Below are positions 48,212-55,181 of a stretch of 64,000 bases of DNA, piece by piece. A model generated the notes under the pieces. It worked only from the letters and a program-made list of their open reading frames with translations, had not been told where the DNA came from and did not search any database. The first letter of the stretch is position 1. Each line of letters opens with the position of its first letter. The position numbers were made by a program, and so were the translations under genes. This stretch comes from Rariloculus sp965263005 (lineage in GTDB: Bacteria; Pseudomonadota; Gammaproteobacteria; Steroidobacterales; Rariloculaceae): contig NZ_OZ253579.1 in assembly GCF_965263005.1 (NCBI RefSeq), positions 4,186,577 through 4,250,576 on the forward strand, given 5' to 3'.

Positions 48212-49185
48212 CGGCGCTCTCCGCGCGCACGGCGAACATGGACGTGAACGAGCTCGAGCACCGCCATTCTGATAGCCAGGCCATTGGTCACCTGCTCTCT
48301 GATTACCGACCGGGGCCCGTCGGCGACCGCGCTCTCGATCTCGACTCCGCGGTTCATCGGGCCCGGATGCATGACGATGGCGTCGGCTTTCGCGACGCCG
48401 AGCCTGTCCTCGGTCAGCCCGTAGCGGCGGAAATACTCCTGCGGGTCCGGTATCTCGCTTAGCTGAACGAAACGTTCCTTCTGCAAGCGCAGGGCCATGA
48501 CGACGTCGGCGCCTGCGATCCCCTCGGCAAGGTCGGTCGCTCTGACGGCGCCCGCAAACTCGTGGTCGTCGGGCAGCAACTCGGCCGGCCCTGTCAACCT
48601 GAGCTCGCCGACACCGCAGGTACTGAGCGCTCGATGCGCCGAACGCGCGACCCGTGAGTGCCTGATGTCGCCGACGATCGCAACCGTGAGTTTTCCCGGA
48701 TCCCCTTTGTGCAGCATGATCGTCATGAGGTCGAGCAGCCCCTGAGTCGGATGCGAGATGTCCGATTCGCCGGCGTTCAGCACACATACATGAGGCGCGA
48801 CCTGGCGCGCGATCATCTCCGGGATGCCGGGGCCCGCGTCGCGCACGACGAAGATGTCGACCTGCATCGCCTCCAGGGTGAAAATCGTATCGATAATGCT
48901 CTCGCCCTTGGCGCGCGACGACATGTTGACGTCTAGATTGAGCACATCGGCGCTGAGTCTTTTCGCCGCGATCTCGAACGACGCTCTCGTTCGCGTGCTC
49001 GCCTCGAAGAACAGATTGGCAACCGTCTGGCCCCGCAACGTGTCGGCACGCGGCGGCGGCTCCCCGACAGCCGTCAGATAACGGCGGGCACGCTCGATGA
49101 TCAGCTCGACATGACTCTTGTGCAGTCCTTCGAGCGTGATCAGATGCCTGAGATTGCCGAAACTATTGATCTGCTCGAAGCTCAT
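48208..49185 (-). CDS. pyrB: Aspartate carbamoyltransferase catalytic chain
   Basis: A 325-residue ATCase: carbamoyl-phosphate loop STRTRASFE, KGES (RAKGESI), HPTQGLLDLMT, and the aspartate-binding ALRLQKERF and MHPGPMNRGVEI motifs. It condenses carbamoyl phosphate and aspartate in pyrimidine synthesis. ATG 49185 overlaps the end of ruvX by 23 bp. In Pseudomonas the neighbours are pyrR and an inactive dihydroorotase pyrC'; here neither is present and a PyrK-like gene follows instead. Confidence 0.95.
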   Translation of the reverse strand: MSFEQINSFGNLRHLITLEGLHKSHVELIIERARRYLTAVGEPPPRADTLRGQTVANLFFEASTRTRASFEIAAKRLSADVLNLDVNMSSRAKGESIIDTIFTLEAMQVDIFVVRDAGPGIPEMIARQVAPHVCVLNAGESDISHPTQGLLDLMTIMLHKGDPGKLTVAIVGDIRHSRVARSAHRALSTCGVGELRLTGPAELLPDDHEFAGAVRATDLAEGIAGADVVMALRLQKERFVQLSEIPDPQEYFRRYGLTEDRLGVAKADAIVMHPGPMNRGVEIESAVADGPRSVIREQVTNGLAIRMAVLELVHVHVRRARGERR

Positions 49186-49633
49186 GTTCCGGTTCGCTAA
49201 GCCATTGCTCCGCAATCAGGCACGCGGCGTGTCGATCGAGCCTGTCCTTGCCGATCCGTCTTCTTGAGAGCCCCGATCGGCGGTGTTCCCTGAGTGTCGC
49301 GTACGCGGCGATCGAGGTCAGCGATTCGTCGACTGTCGCAACGTCAAGCGCGTAGCGCTCGCGAAGCTGCGTGACGAACGAGCGCACGCATTTCCCGATG
49401 TTCGCCGCGCCGCCGCTCGGCGGCATACCGACGACGAGCCGGCTCGGACGCCAATCTTCGATCAAGCGGTCGAATTCAGCCCAGGGAAACTCGCGGCCGA
49501 CGTGGAGCGTCGTCAGCGGAGAGGCCGTGCGGGTCAACAGGTTGCCGGATGCGATGCCGATTCGGCGCAGGCCAAAATCAAACGCGAGCAGAACTTCGCC
49601 GCTGCCCGCACGGCATGATGCTCGCGCGCCCAT
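49163..49633 (-). CDS. ruvX: Putative pre-16S rRNA nuclease / Holliday junction resolvase-like protein
   Basis: A 156-residue YqgF/RuvX: the RNase H-like fold starts with LLAFDFGLRRIGIASGN (Asp and Gly motif), followed by RLVVGMPPSGG, the catalytic-type DESLTSIAAYATL and C-terminal DRHAACLIAEQWL. It processes the 16S rRNA 5' end in E. coli. ATG overlaps the yqgE stop (TGATG). Its 3' end overlaps pyrB. Confidence 0.93.
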   Translation of the reverse strand: MGARASCRAGSGEVLLAFDFGLRRIGIASGNLLTRTASPLTTLHVGREFPWAEFDRLIEDWRPSRLVVGMPPSGGAANIGKCVRSFVTQLRERYALDVATVDESLTSIAAYATLREHRRSGLSRRRIGKDRLDRHAACLIAEQWLSEPEHELRADQ

Positions 49634-50187
49634 CAGGCATGTCCGGCATAGTTCGTGATCTGATGAATGTCTATGCCGAGCAAGCCGGCCGCAGCGCGCC
49701 AGCGGTGTTCGATCGAAGTGTTGAAAATGATCGCGGGATCAACAGGTGTGCTGAGCCACGCGTTTGCGGCGAACTCCGACTCGAGTTGGCCCGCTCCCCA
49801 GCCCGCGTAGCCGAGCGCCACGACGGCCGGCGCCGGACCTTCGCCGCGCGCCATCGCCGCAAGAATGTCCACGGAAACGGTTACCTTCACGAGCGCTTCG
49901 GGATTGAACGTCGATTCGAAGCCGTCATCGGCCTGATGCAGCACAAAGCCTCGATCGGGCTGCACCGGGCCGCCGCTCAGTACACGCTGCGCCGCTTGCT
50001 CCGGGTTCGGCACGTCGAGCGACAGATGCTCGAAGATGTCTCTGACGGCCATCTCTGTCGGCCTGTTGATCACGATGCCGAGCGCGCCCTCGTCGTCGTG
50101 CTTGCAGATGTACGTCACGGTCTCATTGAAGTTGGGATCTCCCATCGCGGGCATGGCGATCAAAAAATGGTCCTGCAATGACCGCAT
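49633..50187 (-). CDS. yqgE: YqgE/AlgH family protein
   Basis: A 184-residue UPF0301 protein: SLQDHFLIAMPAMGDPNFNE, GIVINRPTEM, GGPVQPDRGFVLH and LGYAGWGAGQLESE are all typical. AlgH was linked to alginate regulation in Pseudomonas and now has an uncertain role. It lies in the conserved gshB-tonB-yqgE-ruvX-pyrB order, coupled to ruvX by one base. Confidence 0.93.
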   Translation of the reverse strand: MRSLQDHFLIAMPAMGDPNFNETVTYICKHDDEGALGIVINRPTEMAVRDIFEHLSLDVPNPEQAAQRVLSGGPVQPDRGFVLHQADDGFESTFNPEALVKVTVSVDILAAMARGEGPAPAVVALGYAGWGAGQLESEFAANAWLSTPVDPAIIFNTSIEHRWRAAAGLLGIDIHQITNYAGHA

Positions 50188-50296
50188 CTCGTCTCAATGC
50201 CTCGGCTGATTCCGATGAGCCCCACGGTGATTCTATCTTACCGCGAACGTCAGCGTCCGCCCGCGGTCGCGGATTGGCCGCCGCGCGCCGGGTGTC

Positions 50297-51199
50297 TCAG
50301 TCTGACGCTGGGAGACCGTTGGCCGCGACCTCTCGGCTCGGCGAGAATTCCCAGTCGTAGGCGAATCTCAAGACGTCGTATTCGGCGCGGATGCTGGCCG
50401 GCAGCGGCTCGAACGGTGCTGCGAGACGCAGAATTGCGAGCGCCGCCTGATCGAGCGCCGAATCGCCCGAGGAACGGCGCACGACGATCTGCTCGAGCCG
50501 GCCGTCAGCCCCGAGCGTGACTTCGAGCGTGGGTTTGCCGAGCTCGCGGCCTTGATCGAGGAATCGCCGCGGGAAGTTTCCCGTGCCGATACGTTCGACG
50601 CGCCGCCTCCAGTTGACGAGATAGGAAGCCAGAGCGGACGCTCTCGTACTCGGACTCGCGACACCGTCATCGGTGTCGCTTCGAGGAACCTTCGCCTCGA
50701 CGTCGATCTCGGCAGCCAGTGTCCGGCGCGCAGGCTGACGGATCAACGTAGCCGCATTCGTCGATGTGTCGGCATGCTCGTCGGTCAGCTCAGGCGGAGC
50801 GTGGGTTGCGATCTCGGATCGGCTTCGGGCCAGGAGTTGCTCGGACTGCACGCTCGGCGTGCGCGGCGTGCCGTCGCGAAGATCGGTGGCCAGCCGTTCG
50901 CCGAGCTGCGTCGTCGGATCGGCTGCCGACAGCGTTGTCGTCGCGCGCAGGCCTTGTGCCGCGGGGCCGCCTCCGCGGCGGCTTCGGTCGGCGAGAAATT
51001 CGGGGTCATCGGGGTTGCGCTCGGTCTCGCGGCTGTCGGCGAGCAGCGTCACATTGAGCGACGGCGGGGACTCGCTGTCGGCCAGCGGTTGGTCCGTGAA
51101 CGTGATGCCCAGAATTATGACGCCGTGGGCGAGTGCCGCGAGAAAGAGCGTCGAACCGAGCCGGTCCGTGACGCTCGTCTTTACCTTGGCCGTGTTCAC
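50297..51199 (-). CDS. tonB: TonB-family energy transducer
   Basis: A 300-residue protein with an N-terminal membrane anchor (TLFLAALAHGVIILGITF), a long polar linker without the usual Pro-Lys/Pro-Glu repeats, and a C-terminal TonB domain: YLVNWRRRVERIGTGNFPRR, TLEVTLGADGRLEQIVVRRS, SALDQAALAILRLAAPFEPL. It couples the proton gradient to outer-membrane receptors. Its start overlaps the apbE stop by four bases. No exbBD nearby. Confidence 0.9.
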   Translation of the reverse strand: MNTAKVKTSVTDRLGSTLFLAALAHGVIILGITFTDQPLADSESPPSLNVTLLADSRETERNPDDPEFLADRSRRGGGPAAQGLRATTTLSAADPTTQLGERLATDLRDGTPRTPSVQSEQLLARSRSEIATHAPPELTDEHADTSTNAATLIRQPARRTLAAEIDVEAKVPRSDTDDGVASPSTRASALASYLVNWRRRVERIGTGNFPRRFLDQGRELGKPTLEVTLGADGRLEQIVVRRSSGDSALDQAALAILRLAAPFEPLPASIRAEYDVLRFAYDWEFSPSREVAANGLPASD

Positions 51200-52245
51200 G
51201 GAGATTTGCCCTCGGAGCCCACGACGATTATATCGGTACCTGGACCATCTGGGAGATCAAGCCGATCGCGCATCTCCCCGGTTGCCTCGATACGGCCCGA
51301 GGCGTCCACGCGGAGCGCGAGCCGCACGCCCATGGCGCGAGCAACGTCGCGCCATCGTGCGGGGCCGGCGACGAACAGCGCCGTCGCGGCCGCGTCGGCC
51401 GTGACTCCGTCGGCGGCGATGACGGTGATCGCCTGGGTGTGATCGGCCGGGTAACCGGTCGTCGGATCGAGAATATGGTGGAGGCGCTCGTCCTCGTATT
51501 CGAAATAGCGTTCATAGTCCCCGGACGTGAATGCAGACTCGCCGTCGCCGAGCTCGACTACGGCAAGGATTCCGGCACCGCGCGGCGACTGTATGCCGAT
51601 TCGCCAAGCGCGTCCGCCGCGCGTACCGAGCGCGCGCAGATCGCCGCCGGCGTTCACGATCGCGTTCTCGATACCGCGCCTCCTCAGAATACGGATCATC
51701 CGGTCCACGGCGTCACCCTTGGCGATTCCTCCGAGATCGAGCAGCAGGCCGCCCGCGCTCGTGCTGACACCGGAATCGCTGATCGTCAGATCCGCGATGC
51801 TCGCGCCGGCGGCGAGCCAGGCGTCGATCCGCGCCGGGTCCGGCGGTCCCGCCACGGCGGCAGGGTCGGCGTGAAACCCCCACAGCTCGACAAGCGCGCC
51901 GACGCCGGGATCGAAAACGCCGCCGCTTTGCTCCGACAGGCGGCGCGCGTCGCGCAGAAGCTCAGCAAGTTCGGTGCTGACCTCTACGGTGCGCCCGTCG
52001 CGAAGACCGGCATTGAGGCGCGCGAGCTCGCCGTCGCCCCACGCGTAATAGTCGCGCTCGTAGCTGCGCAGCATGTCTTCGATCTCGCCGAGCGCGTCGC
52101 GCGCGGCATCGGGCTCGGCGGCGCCGAGCCTGATGTCGACCCAGGTGCCCATCGCAAACAGCCGCTGCTCGACGATGCGGTCTTCCTGCGCACCGCAGGC
52201 TGCGAGCAGCGCGGCGGCCATGGCGACAAGCGTGCGACGCACCAT
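51196..52245 (-). CDS. apbE: FAD:protein FMN transferase (ApbE) lipoprotein
   Basis: A 349-residue exported lipoprotein (VRRTLVAMAAALLAAC, lipobox) with the ApbE fold: AMGTWVDIRLG, FDPGVGALVELWGF, LDLGGIAKGDAVDRMIRIL, NAGGDLRALG and HHILDPTTGYPAD. It attaches FMN to threonine residues of exported flavoproteins such as NqrC/RnfG. The ATG 52245 precedes the signal sequence; longer frames to 52446 are shadows of gshB. It is inserted between gshB and tonB in this genome. Confidence 0.93.
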   Translation of the reverse strand: MVRRTLVAMAAALLAACGAQEDRIVEQRLFAMGTWVDIRLGAAEPDAARDALGEIEDMLRSYERDYYAWGDGELARLNAGLRDGRTVEVSTELAELLRDARRLSEQSGGVFDPGVGALVELWGFHADPAAVAGPPDPARIDAWLAAGASIADLTISDSGVSTSAGGLLLDLGGIAKGDAVDRMIRILRRRGIENAIVNAGGDLRALGTRGGRAWRIGIQSPRGAGILAVVELGDGESAFTSGDYERYFEYEDERLHHILDPTTGYPADHTQAITVIAADGVTADAAATALFVAGPARWRDVARAMGVRLALRVDASGRIEATGEMRDRLDLPDGPGTDIIVVGSEGKSP

Positions 52246-52253
52246 TCGCGTGT

Positions 52254-53213
52254 CTACGGTTCGAGCTTGCCCAGGATCGCCGTCATGAGCTTGCCTGCGA
52301 TGTCTATCCCGTACTGGCGGTCGAGCTCGCGGATCCCGGTCGGACTCGTGACGTTGATCTCGGTCAGATAGTCGCCTATCACGTCGATGCCCGCGAACAT
52401 GACGCCGTGCTCGACGAGTGCCGGCCCAACTTGTGCGCAGATCCATCGGTCCCGCTCCGTGAGCTCCCGGCCTTCTCCGGTCGCGCCCATCACGAGGTTG
52501 CCCCGGCTCTCGCCGGGCGCGGGGATTCTAGCGAGCGCAAAGTCTATCGGGACGCCGTCGATCAGCAGGATGCGCTTGTCGCCGTTCACGATCTCCGGGA
52601 CGTACCGCTGTCCGATAATGAACCGCGTCCCGTAGTCGGTCAGCGTCTCGATGATCACGTTCGCATTGATGTCGTTTTCGGCGACGACGAAAACGGCGCG
52701 CCCGCCCATGCCGTCGAGCGGCTTGAGCACGATCTTCGTGTGCTCTTGCAGAAACCCCCGCAACTCGACTTCGGAGCGCGTGATCACGCTCGGGGGCGTG
52801 CAATGCGGGAACCAGGCCGTATAGGCTTTCTCGTTGATCTCGCGGAGGCTCGAAGACCTGTTGACGACGAGCGCGCCGCGCTGCTCGGCGAGCTGAAGAA
52901 TGTAGGTCGTGTAGACGTACTCCATGTTGAAAGGCGGGTCCTTGCGCATGAGTATGACGTCGAGCGCGTTGAGCTCGCCGCTCCAGCGTCCGCCGAGTTC
53001 GAACCAACACTCGGGGTGGTCGGCGACAGTCAAATGCTGGCCCTCGCCTCGGGCCACTCCGTCCCTTACGCTCAGATCCCGCTGGCGGAAGTAGACGATC
53101 TGCCAGTCGAGTTTTTGGGCAGCGAGCAACATGGCGAGCGTGGAGTCCTTCCTGGGGTGGATCGTTTCGATCGGATCCATGACGACGCCGAGCCGGTGGC
53201 GTGGGCTGTTCAT
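52254..53213 (-). CDS. gshB: Glutathione synthetase
   Basis: A 319-residue ATP-grasp ligase: GVVMDPIETIHPRKDSTLAM, LMRKDPPFNMEYVYTTYILQ, KPLDGMGGRAVFV, YVPEIVNGDKRILLIDG and GIDVIGDYLTEINVTSPTGI are typical. It joins gamma-glutamylcysteine and glycine. ATG overlaps the rsmE stop by four bases (ATGA). Length fits the family. Confidence 0.97.
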   Translation of the reverse strand: MNSPRHRLGVVMDPIETIHPRKDSTLAMLLAAQKLDWQIVYFRQRDLSVRDGVARGEGQHLTVADHPECWFELGGRWSGELNALDVILMRKDPPFNMEYVYTTYILQLAEQRGALVVNRSSSLREINEKAYTAWFPHCTPPSVITRSEVELRGFLQEHTKIVLKPLDGMGGRAVFVVAENDINANVIIETLTDYGTRFIIGQRYVPEIVNGDKRILLIDGVPIDFALARIPAPGESRGNLVMGATGEGRELTERDRWICAQVGPALVEHGVMFAGIDVIGDYLTEINVTSPTGIRELDRQYGIDIAGKLMTAILGKLEP

Positions 53214-53956
53214 TGGAAATCTCCCCAGATGATCTGCGCGAGCGAGCAGGCCGCGATCGCAGCCGTATCAGCCCGTAATACGCGCGGACCAAGCCCGGTA
53301 CGCGTAAAGCCGGCGTTATCGATGATATCGAGATCGGTTTCGCTCAAGCCGCCTTCGGGGCCGACGAGCACGCTGACGCTCTCGGCTTCGCGGTCGAGCC
53401 TGGCGGGATCGGTCGTCGAATCCGGCTGGCAAACGATCCGAATACCGCGCGGCGGAAGACGATCGAGGCATTGCGCCAACGAAACGGCGACGCTGATCTC
53501 GGGAGGACGGTGGCGGCCGGATTGCTCGCAGGCGCTCTGTGCGACCTTATTCCAGTGCGCGACGCGCCGCGGAACACGCTCGTCGTCGAGCTTGATCACG
53601 CTGAAGTCCGTCTTCACGGCGTACAGCGTCCGAACGCCGAGCTCGGCGGCCTTCTGAACGATGGTATCCATCGCCTCGCCCTTGACGAGCGCCTGGATCA
53701 GGATCAGATCGAGCTTCGGCTCCGCCAGGGGCTCGAGGTTCGCCGTGATCGTGAGTTCCGGGCGCCGCTTCGCCAGGCTGCTGATGGCTGCAAGGCGCTC
53801 CTCGCCGCGGCCGTTGAATACGACCACCCGGTCGCCCTGTTTCAGGCGCAGGACATGACCGAGATAATGTGCTTCGCGGCTGCCGATAGGGACGACGTTT
53901 CTGCTAAGGTCCTCGTCGATGAACAAGCGCGAGACGTTGTGAGTGGGGTTCCGCAT
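53210..53956 (-). CDS. rsmE: 16S rRNA m3U1498 methyltransferase
   Basis: A 248-residue SPOUT-class methyltransferase: HYLGHVLRLKQGDRVVVFNG at the PUA-like N-terminus and the knotted SAM site VLVGPEGGLSETDLDII, GLGPRVLRADTAAIAA. It methylates U1498 of 16S rRNA. It heads the minus-strand operon rsmE-gshB-apbE-tonB-yqgE-ruvX-pyrB-pyrK-like. Confidence 0.95.
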   Translation of the reverse strand: MRNPTHNVSRLFIDEDLSRNVVPIGSREAHYLGHVLRLKQGDRVVVFNGRGEERLAAISSLAKRRPELTITANLEPLAEPKLDLILIQALVKGEAMDTIVQKAAELGVRTLYAVKTDFSVIKLDDERVPRRVAHWNKVAQSACEQSGRHRPPEISVAVSLAQCLDRLPPRGIRIVCQPDSTTDPARLDREAESVSVLVGPEGGLSETDLDIIDNAGFTRTGLGPRVLRADTAAIAACSLAQIIWGDFQ

Positions 53957-54052
53957 GATTGTTTCCAGCGCCGCTGGCTGGCATGTGCGTGGGGTTGCCT
54001 CGCCAACGAATCGTGGCAGTCGGTCCGCAGTTTATCAGCTTGAGCAGGCGGC

Positions 54053-54613
54053 TTGATTATCGACTGCGACAGCGGATGGATCGGCGGCGTCAAACGAGTC
54101 CCGTCGCCGAATCACGACGCCCGGCCGGCAGGCTGCGAGCTCGACCTGATCGTCGTTCACGGCATCAGCCTGCCGCCCGGTGAGTTTGGCGGGCAGTGGA
54201 TCGACCAGTTGTTCTCGAACGAGTTGCCGGCCGATCGCCATCCATACTTCGCGATTGTCTGCAGCCTGCGCGTTTCCGCGCATGTGCTGATATCACGCGA
54301 TGGCACGCTTACGCAGTATGTGGCTTTTACCGATCGGGCATGGCACGCGGGAGAATCCGGCTATCGCGGGCGCGACTGGTGCAACGATTTTTCCGTCGGG
54401 ATCGAGTTGGAAGGCGCCGATGACATTCCGTACGCCGGTGCCCAGTATCGAGCGCTCGCCAAACTCGTCGATGCACTCAGGCGGACATATTCGAGCCTGC
54501 GAACCGCCGAAATCGTCGGGCATTGCGACATCTCGCCGGGCCGCAAGACGGATCCTGGACCGTCGTTCGATTGGGCTCGCTTGAAGCGGCTGCTCACCGA
54601 TACTGCAGCCTGA
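54053..54613 (+). CDS. ampD: 1,6-anhydro-N-acetylmuramyl-L-alanine amidase AmpD
   Basis: A 186-residue zinc amidase of the cell-wall recycling pathway, cytoplasmic. Zinc ligands and active site: VVHGISLPPGEFGG (His), SAHVLISRDG, GIELEGAD and GHCDISPGRKTDPGPSFDW (His and Asp). The start is TTG 54053 (MIIDCDSGW), preceded by GAGCAGG. Loss of AmpD induces AmpC beta-lactamases in other species. Divergent from rsmE. Confidence 0.92.
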   Translation: MIIDCDSGWIGGVKRVPSPNHDARPAGCELDLIVVHGISLPPGEFGGQWIDQLFSNELPADRHPYFAIVCSLRVSAHVLISRDGTLTQYVAFTDRAWHAGESGYRGRDWCNDFSVGIELEGADDIPYAGAQYRALAKLVDALRRTYSSLRTAEIVGHCDISPGRKTDPGPSFDWARLKRLLTDTAA

Positions 54614-54673
54614 CACGTAAGTGTCGGCCGCATTGCCACGACGCCCGGTATTCGCGCATACCGGGCACACAAA

Positions 54674-54701
54674 AAGAAACCCGGCGGTGGGAACGCCGGG
54701 T
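54674..54701 (-). terminator. Rho-independent terminator on the minus strand
   Basis: ACCCGGCG (54679-54686) and CGCCGGGT (54694-54701) form a perfect 8-bp stem with a 7-base loop. On the minus strand the stem is followed by TTTCTTTTTGTG, a good U tract. On the plus strand no T run follows, so it mainly serves minus-strand transcription coming from the AT-rich region or from the amidohydrolase gene at 55182. Confidence 0.75.
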
Positions 54702-54728
54702 AGGCACTTCACTTATTGTTACCGGAGT

Positions 54729-54878
54729 TTACGGTTTCAAGTATGCGGCCAGGCTGCTGCTCGTTACGCCTTCCGGCAATGAGCCCTTCTTTTTGTCGTT
54801 GGTGCAGCCGGTTCGTTTTCTACTTCTACTTCTATCTTGTTCTTCTGCTCGCCCCAAATCTACCAGAACGTTGCGCAA
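54729..54878 (-). CDS. Candidate 49-residue basic small protein
   Basis: A minus-strand open frame from a TTG at 54878 to TAA 54729, 28 bp before the terminator. It encodes a charged peptide with RSRSRKR, NDKKKGSLPEGVTSSSLAAY and end LKP. No good ribosome site or ATG is visible, AGA codons are frequent, and an overlapping frame is also open, so coding status is doubtful; the same transcript could be a small RNA. Confidence 0.22.
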   Translation of the reverse strand: MRNVLVDLGRAEEQDRSRSRKRTGCTNDKKKGSLPEGVTSSSLAAYLKP

Positions 54879-55181
54879 ATTCGCATCGTTTTGTGCCGGC
54901 TCGTTGACTGTGTGTCGTCTTTCGCAACCGCCCGGACCAAAGCGGCACGCGAAGCGCAGTTAAATATCCATATAAAATCAATCACTTGCGGTAATTGTTT
55001 CTGGCCCGCATCAAGATTTCGACTGTTTCTCGCCCGTTTTTCCGACGCTCGATCTTAAGTGACATTTTTAAGCTGCATTCTCACTATATGCCAGTAACCA
55101 TTTGATTTATAAGGCTGCGCAGATTTCCAGCCTCCGCGCGCTACAGGTCCGATCGATCGCCGGCTCCCCGATTCCGATGCT

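Larger units (their letters stand above)
54614..55181. other. AT-rich intergenic region with minus-strand terminator
   Basis: 568 bp clearly AT-richer than the rest of the window, with runs such as AAATATCCATATAAAATCAA. No gene on the plus strand. On the minus strand, a short open frame (TTG 54878 to TAA 54729) ends YLKP just before the terminator listed separately. A small RNA or small protein gene is possible. Confidence 0.5.

Noticed and set aside
52407..53657. 416-codon plus-strand open frame
   Set aside because: Antisense to gshB and rsmE; no domain.
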